In this document: positions 52,868-61,050 of the stretch, piece by piece | How the letters are laid out: each line of letters begins with the position of its first letter | Position numbering within the stretch: the stretch's first letter is position 1 | Assembly: GCF_002934065.1 (NCBI RefSeq) | Contig: NZ_CP018049.1 | Coordinates: forward strand, 122,501-186,500 | Reading direction: 5' to 3' | From: Pseudomonas orientalis | GTDB lineage: Bacteria; Pseudomonadota; Gammaproteobacteria; Pseudomonadales; Pseudomonadaceae | Length of the DNA stretch: 64,000 nt | The notes under the pieces: model-generated | What the model saw: only the letters and a program-made list of their open reading frames with translations | What the model was told of the DNA's origin: nothing | Database searches by the model: none | Translations under genes and position numbers: made by a program

Positions 52868-53754
52868 AAAAACCTTTTTTGACTATCGGCCGTGTCGTCC
52901 TGACGCTGTTGATCGTGAGCTTCGCGGTCGTCGTGGTGTGGCGCATGGTCATGTACTACATGTTTGCGCCCTGGACCCGTGACGGCCACATTCGCGCCGA
53001 CATCGTGCAGATCGCCCCGGACGTGTCCGGGCTGATTCAGCGGGTCGATGTGCACGACAACCAGTTGGTGAGCAAAGGCCAGGTGCTGTTCGCCGTCGAC
53101 CAGGACCGTTTCAAGCTGGCCCTGCGCCAGGCCCAGGCCGCCGTGGCCGACCGCCAGGAAACCCTGGCCCAGGCCCAGCGCGAGTATAAGCGTAACCGTG
53201 GCCTGGGCAACCTGGTGCCCAGCGAGCAACTGGAAGAAAGCCAGTCCCGCGTGGCCCGTGCTCAATCGGCGCTGGCCGAAGCGCAAGTGACGGTGGATTC
53301 CGCCCAGCTCAATCTCGACCGCTCGGTGATCCGCAGCCCGGTGGACGGCTACGTCAACGACCGCGCGCCACGCGCCCAGGAATTCGTCACCGCCGGCCGG
53401 CCGGTGCTGTCGGTGGTGGACAGCAACTCCTTCCATATCGACGGCTATTTCGAAGAGACCAAACTGGACGGCATTCGCGTCGGCATGGGCGTGGATATCC
53501 GCGTGATCGGTGACAGCGCCCGCTTGCATGGGCATGTGCAGAGCATCGTCGCCGGTATCGAGGACCGCGACCGCAGCAGCGGTTCCAACCTGCTGCCCAA
53601 CGTCAACCCGGCGTTCAGCTGGGTACGCCTGGCCCAGCGGATTCCGGTGCGTATCGCCTTCGATGACGTGCCGGCGGACTTCCGCATGATCGCCGGGCGT
53701 ACCGCGACCGTGTCGATCATCGACGACAAGACCAATGCCGGAGACCAGCCATGA
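52864..53754 (+). CDS. HlyD/AaeA-like membrane fusion protein
   Basis: 296-aa adaptor with an N-terminal membrane helix (about 10-32), lipoyl half-motifs (APWTRDGHIRADIVQIAPDVSGLIQRVDVHDNQLVSKGQVLFAVDQDRF), a short coiled coil and barrel (RSPVDGYVNDRAPRAQEFVTAGRPVLSVVDSNSFHIDGYFEETKL). Partner of the FUSC subunit and linked to the outer-membrane channel gene that follows with a 4-base overlap. Confidence 0.93.
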   Translation: MKKPFLTIGRVVLTLLIVSFAVVVVWRMVMYYMFAPWTRDGHIRADIVQIAPDVSGLIQRVDVHDNQLVSKGQVLFAVDQDRFKLALRQAQAAVADRQETLAQAQREYKRNRGLGNLVPSEQLEESQSRVARAQSALAEAQVTVDSAQLNLDRSVIRSPVDGYVNDRAPRAQEFVTAGRPVLSVVDSNSFHIDGYFEETKLDGIRVGMGVDIRVIGDSARLHGHVQSIVAGIEDRDRSSGSNLLPNVNPAFSWVRLAQRIPVRIAFDDVPADFRMIAGRTATVSIIDDKTNAGDQP

Positions 53755-55193
53755 AGCAACTGCTGGCCACCGCTGCGTTGGGGGTGTTGCTGTCGGCCTG
53801 CCAGGCGGTAGGCCCGGACTACAAACTGCCGGACACGGCCGCCGTCAACCGTGACGACCTGCAAGGTGCCATCGCCGGCGAGGGCAATAACGTGGTGTCG
53901 GCGCCCGTGCCGACGGACTGGTGGAAGCTGTACAAAGACCCGCGCCTGGATGAACTGGTGCGCCAGGCCATGGCCTCCAACACCGACCTGCGCGTGGCCG
54001 CGGCCAACTTGCAACGCGCGCGCTACCAGACCCAGCAGGCCGAATCCGCCGGCGGCTGGAGTGCCGGGGCCAAGGCTGAAGCGCAGCGTTTGCAGGAGTC
54101 CGGCGAAGCCTTTCTGCTGGCCGACAAAGTGCCGGTGGGCAACATCGGCAGCGTAGGCATCACCACCTCGTATCAATTCGACCTGTTCGGCACCTTGCAG
54201 CGCGGCATCGAAAGCGCCCAGGCCAACGCCGATGCGGCCCAGGCCGCCGCCGATATCGCACGCATTACCCTGGTGGCCGATGTGGTGCGCGCCTACACCC
54301 AGGTCTGCGCCGCCAACGAAGAGCTGGCCATCGCCAACGAGTCCCTCGACCTGCAAGCCCAAAGTACCAAGCTCACCCAGCGCCTGCGCGACGCCGGCCG
54401 TGGCGATGAAACCCAGGTCACGCGCTCGCAAACCCAATACAAATCCCTGCGCGCCGATATGCCGCGCTACGAAGCGGCGCGTCAGGCCGGGTTGTTCCGT
54501 CTGTCGATGCTGCTGGCCAAGCCCCTCGATCAATTGCCGGCCGGCACCGGCAGTTGCGCCGAGTTGCCGCACATCGCCCAGCTGTTGCCGGTGGGCGACG
54601 GTGCGACGTTGCTCAAGCGCCGCCCGGATGTGCGCCAGGCCGAACGCCAACTGGCCGCCGCGACCGCGCGCATCGGCGTGGCCACCGGCGCCTTGTACCC
54701 GGACATCGCCATCGGCGCCACGGTGGGCACGGTGGGCCTGCTCGACAACCTCGGCCAGCCTGCGACCAATCGCTGGGGCTTTGGCCCGATGATCAGCTGG
54801 ACAGTGCCAACCAACGGCGCCCGCGCGCGCATTCACGAAGCCGAAGCCGCGACCCAGGGCGCCCTGGCGCATTTCGATGGGGTGGTACTCAATGCTATCC
54901 GCGAAACCCAGACCGGCCTGGCGCAGTACACCGCGATGCTGCAGCGCCGTGAAGCGCTGGCCGACGCCGAGCGTTCGGCCCGCGAGGCGGCGGACCAGAC
55001 CCACCGCTTCTTCCAGGCCGGGCGCGAGTCGTTTCTCGCCGACCTGCAGGCGACCCGCACCTACACCGCCATGCGCGCGCAATTGGCGGCGGCCAACACC
55101 CAGGTTGCAATGAGCCAGATCGACCTGTTCCTGGCCCTGGGCGGCGGCTGGGAAAGCGGACGAACGCAAGGGATAAAACCCGGCAAACCGTGA
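53751..55193 (+). CDS. NodT-family outer-membrane efflux lipoprotein
   Basis: 480 aa; lipoprotein signal LGVLLSAC followed by QAVGPDYKLPD, then two OEP repeats with conserved YQFDLFGTLQRGIESAQANADA and LKRRPDVRQAERQLAAATARIGVATGALYPDI. It completes the second tripartite exporter in this window. It is only distantly like the channel at 40920, so this is not a recent duplication. Confidence 0.93.
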   Translation: MKQLLATAALGVLLSACQAVGPDYKLPDTAAVNRDDLQGAIAGEGNNVVSAPVPTDWWKLYKDPRLDELVRQAMASNTDLRVAAANLQRARYQTQQAESAGGWSAGAKAEAQRLQESGEAFLLADKVPVGNIGSVGITTSYQFDLFGTLQRGIESAQANADAAQAAADIARITLVADVVRAYTQVCAANEELAIANESLDLQAQSTKLTQRLRDAGRGDETQVTRSQTQYKSLRADMPRYEAARQAGLFRLSMLLAKPLDQLPAGTGSCAELPHIAQLLPVGDGATLLKRRPDVRQAERQLAAATARIGVATGALYPDIAIGATVGTVGLLDNLGQPATNRWGFGPMISWTVPTNGARARIHEAEAATQGALAHFDGVVLNAIRETQTGLAQYTAMLQRREALADAERSAREAADQTHRFFQAGRESFLADLQATRTYTAMRAQLAAANTQVAMSQIDLFLALGGGWESGRTQGIKPGKP

Positions 55194-55274
55194 GGTGATA
55201 GCTATGCTTTGTGAGGTGAGGCGTCGTGAAGCCTCACTCGACACTGCTCGCGTTTGCTCATGGGGATTCCAATA

Positions 55275-55907
55275 ATGAAAAACCCTTATGCTCCCGCTTT
55301 CTGGTGCGTGCTCTTCGCACTGGTGCTGTTATCGGCCGCGTATTTCTACGGCGTCATGCTCGCCCACCAACTCGACAAGGCCATGGTCTTTCTCGACAGC
55401 GCCTGCCTGGTGATCGGCACCTTGTCCATCGGCGTGGTGGCCTGGGCCTCCTATCAAAACCAACGCGTGAAGCGAAAGCTGCTGGAACAAGGCAAGACCC
55501 GCGTCGCAATCTGGGACACCAAGGTGGCCCTGCGCCGTGTCGAAACTGTGTTCGACCGCTATTTCTGGGGCAGCTACTGGCAACCCGGTCGCACGTTCCA
55601 GGAAGTCATGGGCGACCTCACCGGCACGCCCCTGGAAAAAAGCCTCGAAGTGCTGAAGACGCAATGTGTCGTGCTGGATCGACAGGTCGCTGACGGCAGG
55701 CATTGGCTGAATAACGCGCGGGAATTGTCCGATGTTGCCACGCAAATGGCTCGTGAGCGCTATCAGCTGGATTTCTGCGACCCCAAGGCCGACACCCCGG
55801 GCAACGCGGTGATACACCGTGAGTTTGAGGTATTGGTCTACACCTGGACGGCGCGCCTGAAGAGTTTTGATCACCAGTTGGATGAAATAGAGCTGGAGTA
55901 CTCCTGA
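55275..55907 (+). CDS. Two-TM hypothetical protein
   Basis: 210 aa starting MKNPYAPAFWCVL, with two membrane helices (about 8-30 and 41-64) and a helical cytoplasmic domain of about 145 residues (KVALRRVETVFDRYFWGSYWQPGRTFQEVMGDL...). Start ATG 55275 is preferred over 55254 because the shorter form opens directly on the first membrane helix. I do not recognise the family. It stands alone between the exporter operon and a REP pair. Confidence 0.7.
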   Translation: MKNPYAPAFWCVLFALVLLSAAYFYGVMLAHQLDKAMVFLDSACLVIGTLSIGVVAWASYQNQRVKRKLLEQGKTRVAIWDTKVALRRVETVFDRYFWGSYWQPGRTFQEVMGDLTGTPLEKSLEVLKTQCVVLDRQVADGRHWLNNARELSDVATQMARERYQLDFCDPKADTPGNAVIHREFEVLVYTWTARLKSFDHQLDEIELEYS

Positions 55908-55997
55908 ACTCCTGATGAACTGATCCCTCTGAAAGGCTGGGCCGTTTGCGCCCGCCAGTGCTAATCTTCCCCAGCCTTTCGGCCACACGGGCCACTA

Positions 55998-56100
55998 CTG
56001 TAGGAGCGGGCTTGCTCGCGAAAAACGTCAACGGTAACGCGTGCATTCTGAATAAACGCGGTGCCTATGAGTTCTTCGCGAGCAAGCTCGCTCCTACAAG
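55998..56100. repeat. REP pair of a second sequence family
   Basis: CTGTAGGAGCGGGCTTGCTC at the left and CGCGAGCAAGCTCGCTCCTA at the right, about 50 bases apart. This GTAGGAGCGG..GCTCGCGAA type differs from the GTGGGAGGGGG type elsewhere in the window, although both share the GGCTTGC core. Confidence 0.88.
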
Positions 56101-56160
56101 GACCCCTCCGGGGTTCAAGGAAGACAGCCCACTTCTCACAGGATTTGATCAGGTCACTTC

Positions 56161-57657
56161 ATGAATAAGCCAGCAGTCGTTCTTTTGGGTTTCGTTGTCG
56201 CCGTTGGCGTCGTCAGTGCAGGCGGCGCCTGGTACACCGGTAAACAACTGGAGCCGGTCCTGCAAACCGCGATCCAGAACGCCAACAAGGAACTGCAGAC
56301 CTCCATGGCCGGCGTGGACGGTAGCGTGTCCCTGGAGCTGGTCTCCCTGGAACGTGGCGTGTTCAGCAGCACCGCCCATTACCGCCTCAAAGGCCAGGGC
56401 AGTGTGTTCGGCGAGCAAAACCCCAACCCCGAGCTGCTGTTCGTCGACCATATCGAACACGGCCCGCTGCCGTTCTCGCGCCTGGTCACCCTGAAATGGC
56501 TGCCGGTGATGGCCACCAGTCACTACGAACTGGAAAAGAACGCCACCACCGAACAATGGTTCGCCGCCGCCAAAGACGTGTCGCCGCTCAAAGGCGTGGC
56601 CAATATCGGCTACAGCCGATCGGTCAACGGCAACGTCGAACTGCTGCCCCTGGAATTCAAGGACGACAAGTCCTCGGTGAGCTTCTCCGGCGCCAACCTG
56701 GAATTCGACAGCACCGCCGAAGGCCAGAAGGTCAAGGCCGACGGCTACATGAACAGCCTCAAGGTCGCGGCCGTCGATGCCAATGGCGACGCGTTCGCAG
56801 CTGAACTGGCCGGCCTGACCGTTGCCAGCAACCTGGCCAAATCCACGTTCGGTTTCTACACCGGCCAGAACACCATTGAACTGACCGACACCAAGGTCAC
56901 CTTCGGCCCGCAGAAGTCGGTGCTGACCCTCAAGGGTTTCGAGCAGAAAGATTCGAGCGAGACCAAGGACAACAACCTGGCCGGCCGCGTCGACTACAAG
57001 ATTGACGAGATCGGTTACCAGGGTAAGCCCGTGGGCTCGGCCGCCATGGCCGTCAGCATGAAAAACGTCGACATCCCGGCAATGCTGGTGCTGACCAAGC
57101 TCTACCAGGACAAGATGCAGCCGGTGCAAGCCGCCGCCGCTGCCGGTCAACCCGCGCCCGAGCTGCAACTGACCGAAGCCGAACAGACCCTGGCCGAAGC
57201 TAACGTCAACCAGGTACTGGCCGCCAAGCCGCAAGTGGCCGTGGAAAACCTGTCGCTGAAAACCACCCATGGCGAGAGCAAGTTCAACCTTGTCCTGGAC
57301 CTGGCCAAGCCGGCCTCCATGGAACTGCCACCGGTTGAGCTGGGCAAGCAGATGATTGCGCTGCTGGACGCCAATCTCACCCTGTCCAAACCGATGATCA
57401 GCGACGTGGCCGCGCTGCAAGCCCAGGTCGGCGGCGTGACTGACCCGAAAGCCATCGAACAGCAATCGCAAATGGCGGCCGAGATGGTCAGCGGCGTGGC
57501 CGTGGGCACGCAACTGGCAACCCTGGAGGGCACCGACGTGGTATCCAAGCTGCACTACGCCAACAACGAAGTGACCTTCAACGGCCAGAAGATGACCGTC
57601 GAACAGTTCATCAGCTTCGTGATGTCCAAAGCCGGTGCAATGGGCGGCGCGCAATAA
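56161..57657 (+). CDS. YdgA family (DUF945) periplasmic protein
   Basis: 498 aa with an N-terminal signal/anchor helix (VVLLGFVVAVGVVSAGGAWYTG), then the DUF945 pattern: QLEPVLQTAIQNANKEL, SLERGVFSSTAHYRL, VDHIEHGPLPFSRL and later alternating beta-strand and linker segments. E. coli YdgA is a large envelope protein of unclear function. Its last 18 codons and stop were copied three more times downstream together with a REP pair (57822-58400). Confidence 0.87.
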   Translation: MNKPAVVLLGFVVAVGVVSAGGAWYTGKQLEPVLQTAIQNANKELQTSMAGVDGSVSLELVSLERGVFSSTAHYRLKGQGSVFGEQNPNPELLFVDHIEHGPLPFSRLVTLKWLPVMATSHYELEKNATTEQWFAAAKDVSPLKGVANIGYSRSVNGNVELLPLEFKDDKSSVSFSGANLEFDSTAEGQKVKADGYMNSLKVAAVDANGDAFAAELAGLTVASNLAKSTFGFYTGQNTIELTDTKVTFGPQKSVLTLKGFEQKDSSETKDNNLAGRVDYKIDEIGYQGKPVGSAAMAVSMKNVDIPAMLVLTKLYQDKMQPVQAAAAAGQPAPELQLTEAEQTLAEANVNQVLAAKPQVAVENLSLKTTHGESKFNLVLDLAKPASMELPPVELGKQMIALLDANLTLSKPMISDVAALQAQVGGVTDPKAIEQQSQMAAEMVSGVAVGTQLATLEGTDVVSKLHYANNEVTFNGQKMTVEQFISFVMSKAGAMGGAQ

Positions 57658-58400
57658 CCCTGAAATGCAGTTAACAATGTGGGAGGGGGCTTGCTCCTGA
57701 TGGCAGTGGGTCAGTCAACTTATCTGTGGCTGACCCACCGCTATCGGGGGCAAGCCCCCTCCCACATTTTGTTTTGTGCCTGGCAAAGGTCCCTGTCAGC
57801 CGGTCAGCGGTGTGGCCGACGAGCAGTTCATCAGCTTCGTGATGTCCAAAGCCGGTGCCATGGGCGGCGCGCAATAACCCTGAAATGCAGTTAACAATGT
57901 GGGAGGGGGCTTGCCCCCGAAGGCGGAGTGTCAGTCAACTTATCTGTGGCTGACCCACCGTAATCGGGGGCAAGCCCCCTCCCACAGTTTGTTTTGTGCC
58001 TGGCAAAAGTCCCTGTCAGCCGGTCAGCGGTGTGGCCGACGAGCAGCTCAGCAGCTTCGTGATGTCCAAAGCCGGTGCCATGGGCGGCGCGCAATAACCC
58101 TGAAATGCAGTTAACAATGTGGGAGGGGGCTTGCCCCCTCCCACATTTTGTTTTGTGCCTGGCAAAGGTCCCTGTGAGCCGGTCAGCGGTGTGGCCGACG
58201 AGCAGCTCAGCAGCTTCGTGATGTCCAAAGCCGGTGCAATGGGCGGCGCGCAATAACCCTGAAATGCAGTTAACAATGTGGGAGGGGGCTTGCCCCCGAT
58301 GGCGGTGTATCAGTCAGCTTATCTGTGGCTGACCCACCGCTATCGGGGGCAAGCCCCCTGCCACATTTTGTTTTGTGACTGGCAAAGAATCTGTGTCAGC
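57604..58400 (+). repeat. Tandem array: DUF945 gene tail plus REP pair, four copies
   Basis: Each unit holds CAGTTCATCAGCTTCGTGAT or CAGCTCAGCAGCTTCGTGAT, the remaining codons and stop of the DUF945 gene, GAAATGCAGTTAACA and a REP pair. Landmark positions are 57604, 57824, 58044 and 58203: spacings 220, 220 and 159. Copies 2-4 begin with CCGGTCAGCGGTGTGGCCGA, which resembles gene sequence at 57485-57506. Copies after the first are non-coding. The REP pairs lie at 57679-57767, 57899-57987, 58119-58146 (collapsed to a single hairpin) and 58278-58366. Confidence 0.93.
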
Positions 58401-58401
58401 C

Positions 58402-58425
58402 AATTCTGAACAATTGTTCTGAATT
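58402..58425. promoter_or_regulatory. 24-bp near-perfect palindrome upstream of pgaA
   Basis: Core GAACAATTGTTC (58408-58419) with outer AATTC and GAATT, broken only by one mismatched T on each side. It stands at the edge of the REP array, 133 bases before the pgaA start. Possible operator for an unknown regulator. Confidence 0.45.
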
Positions 58426-58462
58426 GCCCTTGCCCCTGCCTGGCTAAGAGATAGTTGCCCCA

Positions 58463-58551
58463 GGAAAGCTAGGTCGGGTCCCGAGACGCCGACACCCTGA
58501 TGCACATCGCTCAGGATCACCCATCGTTGCGGCTTTCCTTGTAAGGAAGCC
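58463..58551 (+). promoter_or_regulatory. pgaA leader with three GGA motifs and a Shine-Dalgarno hairpin
   Basis: AGGA occurs at 58462, 58513 and in the ribosome site AAGGA (58543-58547). GGCTTTCC (58531-58538) can pair with GGAAGCC (58545-58551) with one bulged base, hiding the ribosome site. In E. coli the pgaA leader is bound at GGA sites by CsrA; the Pseudomonas RsmA/E proteins could act likewise here. Confidence 0.4.
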
Positions 58552-58557
58552 GACGAC

Positions 58558-61038
58558 ATGTTGCCAATCCCTCCACTCAGCGCTTCAGGCCGGTTGCGGC
58601 TGCTCATCGCAGCAGGCCTGTGCAGCCAATTGCTGATGCCTGCCTATGCCGTGGCCGACCCTGCCTATGACGCCCTGATCATCCAGGCGCGCAACGGTCA
58701 CTTCACGCCGGCACTGACCCAACTGCGCCAATTGTCCGCCGAGCGCCAGACGCCAGGCCAGGTCAGCGATCACCTGGTGATTGCCGGTTGGGCCGGGCAG
58801 GACGCGGAAGTGGTGAAGGTGTATGAGGCACAGGGCAAGCATCGCAACCTGACCACCCAGGCACTGGCCACGGTGGCGCGCACCTATCGCAATCAAAAGC
58901 AGTGGGCCCAGGCCGAGGCGGTCTATCGCCAGGCGCTGCTGCGCGAACCGAATAATATCGACCTGCAACTGGGCCTGGCGCTCACCCAGGCCGATGGCGG
59001 CAAGGCCAATGAGGCGGTGCAACGCCTGCGCGCGCTGGTGGCGGCGCAACCGAATGACCCCAACCGCCGCATGGCCCTGGGCTATGCGCTGACCCGCGCC
59101 GGCCTGAACTACGACGCACTGTTCGAGTTCGACCAGGCCTTTATCCGTGCCGGCGACAAGCCCGACGTAGCGCGTGAATACATCGTCGCGCTGCAAAAGG
59201 CGCGCCTGCCGGAAGCTGCCCTGCGCCTGTCGGCCAGGCGTCCGGGCCTGGTGGACGCGGTAACCCAGCGCCGCCTGGAAGGCGACCTGGCCGCCGAGCG
59301 CGTGCGCATCGCCGAGTTCGCCACGCGTACCGAAAAAGAACGCTACGTGGTCGCCGACCGCGCCCTTGGTGACTACGATCGACTGATCGCACGCTGGACC
59401 CCGGACGCCAGCGCCCATGACGACGTGGTGCGCTGGCGCATCGACCGCCTGGGCGCACTGAAGGCCAGGGCACGCACCGCCGAGGTGATCCGCGAATACC
59501 AGACTTTCAACGCTGAAGGTGTGCAATTGCCCACTTACGCGTTGCGTTGGGTGGCCGCCTCGTACCTCGACCAGCGCCAGCCGGAAAAAGCCGAACCCTT
59601 GTATCGCCAGGTGTTGAGTGCGCCGGATGCCGACGCCAGTTACCGCGTCGACGACAGCACCGCGTTGTTCTACGCCCTGCTGGAAAGTGACAAGGTCGAG
59701 GATGCCCGCCAGGTCGCTGACACCCTGGCCAAAGAACAGAAACCGCGCGTCGAACTCAAGGGCTTGCCGATTGGCAACCCCAACGACAACTGGATGGACG
59801 CGCAGCAACTCTCCGCCCAGGCCGGCACCTTCGGCGGCGACCTGCCGGGCAGCGAAGCCAACCTGGAAGCGCTGGTGGCCAAGGCGCCAGGCAATGTCGG
59901 CCTGCGCATCGCCCAGGCCGACATGTACCGCGCCCGTGACTGGCCGCGCCGCGCCGAAGGTACCCTCAAGGAAACCGAAGCCCAGGCGCCCCGCGACATC
60001 GGCCTGGAAGTGTCCCAGGCCTATACCGCCATGGACCTGCAGGAGTGGCGCCAGATGGACGCCCTCACCGACGACGTAGTCGCGCGCAACCCTGACAACC
60101 GCCAGGTGCAACGCCTCAGCCGCCTGCGCGACGTGCATGACATGGCCGAACTGCGCGTCGAGGCCTACACCGGCAAAAGCTACGGCGGCGGCAATAACGA
60201 CGACACCGGTGCAGTCTCCGGCAGTCGCGACTGGGGCATTGAAAGCGTGATCTACACGCCGCCCATCGACGAAGACTGGCGTCTGTTCGCCGGGGCCGGC
60301 TACGCCACCGCCGACTTCAGCGAAGGCACCGGCCAGCACCGTTGGCAGCGCGTCGGCGTGGAGCGGCGCACCCGCGACATGACGATCGAAGCCGAGGTGT
60401 CCAATCACTCCTACGGCGACGGCTCCAAACAAGGCGCGGCAGTGTCGATTGCCCGCGACATCAACGACCACTGGCAGTACGGCGGCAGCGTCGGCTACCT
60501 GCTCAGCACCACGCCGCTGCGCGCCTTGAACGACGGCGTCACGGCCAACGGCGGCAGCGGTTTCATCCGTTGGCGCGCCAATGAAAGCCGCGAGTGGAAA
60601 CTCACCCTCAGCCCGTCGCACTTCAGTGACGGCAATGATCGCGTCGAAGCGCTGCTCAGCGGCCGCGAGGGCCTCTACAGCTCGCCCCATGTGCAAGTCG
60701 ATCTGGGCCTGGAAGTCGCCGCGAGCCGCAACAGCAAGGAAGACACCGCGTACTTCAACCCGAAGTCGGACTTCACGGTGTTGCCCGTGATCAACGTCAA
60801 CCACGTGCTCTATCACCGCTACGAGACCCAGTGGAGCCAGCAGTTCCAGATCGGCGCGGGCACCTATAGCCAGCGCGACTATTCCACCGGCGGCATCGGC
60901 CTTGTCGGCTACGGCCAGCGCTTTCGCTGGAACGACGTACTGGAAATGGGCGCCAACCTCAGCCTGATCAGCCGACCTTATGACGGCGACCGCGAACGCG
61001 ATCTGCGCCTGCTCGTCGACCTCACTTACCGTTTCTAG
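58558..61038 (+). CDS. pgaA: PgaA, PNAG outer-membrane export porin
   Basis: 826 aa. Signal sequence (LLIAAGLCSQLLMPAYAVA), then TPR repeats (about 35-520; e.g. ALATVARTYRNQKQWAQAEAVYRQALLREPNNIDLQLGLAL) and a C-terminal beta-barrel (from about 530: ELRVEAYTGKSYGGGNND, DWGIESVIYTPPIDEDWRLFAGAGYATADF) ending with ...LRLLVDLTYRF and its terminal aromatic residue. It carries poly-beta-1,6-N-acetylglucosamine through the outer membrane. Length is close to E. coli PgaA. pgaB follows after 12 bases. Confidence 0.95.
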   Translation: MLPIPPLSASGRLRLLIAAGLCSQLLMPAYAVADPAYDALIIQARNGHFTPALTQLRQLSAERQTPGQVSDHLVIAGWAGQDAEVVKVYEAQGKHRNLTTQALATVARTYRNQKQWAQAEAVYRQALLREPNNIDLQLGLALTQADGGKANEAVQRLRALVAAQPNDPNRRMALGYALTRAGLNYDALFEFDQAFIRAGDKPDVAREYIVALQKARLPEAALRLSARRPGLVDAVTQRRLEGDLAAERVRIAEFATRTEKERYVVADRALGDYDRLIARWTPDASAHDDVVRWRIDRLGALKARARTAEVIREYQTFNAEGVQLPTYALRWVAASYLDQRQPEKAEPLYRQVLSAPDADASYRVDDSTALFYALLESDKVEDARQVADTLAKEQKPRVELKGLPIGNPNDNWMDAQQLSAQAGTFGGDLPGSEANLEALVAKAPGNVGLRIAQADMYRARDWPRRAEGTLKETEAQAPRDIGLEVSQAYTAMDLQEWRQMDALTDDVVARNPDNRQVQRLSRLRDVHDMAELRVEAYTGKSYGGGNNDDTGAVSGSRDWGIESVIYTPPIDEDWRLFAGAGYATADFSEGTGQHRWQRVGVERRTRDMTIEAEVSNHSYGDGSKQGAAVSIARDINDHWQYGGSVGYLLSTTPLRALNDGVTANGGSGFIRWRANESREWKLTLSPSHFSDGNDRVEALLSGREGLYSSPHVQVDLGLEVAASRNSKEDTAYFNPKSDFTVLPVINVNHVLYHRYETQWSQQFQIGAGTYSQRDYSTGGIGLVGYGQRFRWNDVLEMGANLSLISRPYDGDRERDLRLLVDLTYRF

Positions 61039-61050
61039 AAGAGCCTGACC

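Noticed and set aside
38314..55193. The two tripartite exporters as a recent duplication
   Set aside because: They use unrelated inner-membrane subunits (DHA2-type MFS against FUSC), and the adaptor and channel proteins are only distantly similar.
57671..58276. Small open frames inside the REP/tail array
   Set aside because: They arise from the repeated unit and its antisense, with no start signals; only the first copy belongs to the true DUF945 gene.
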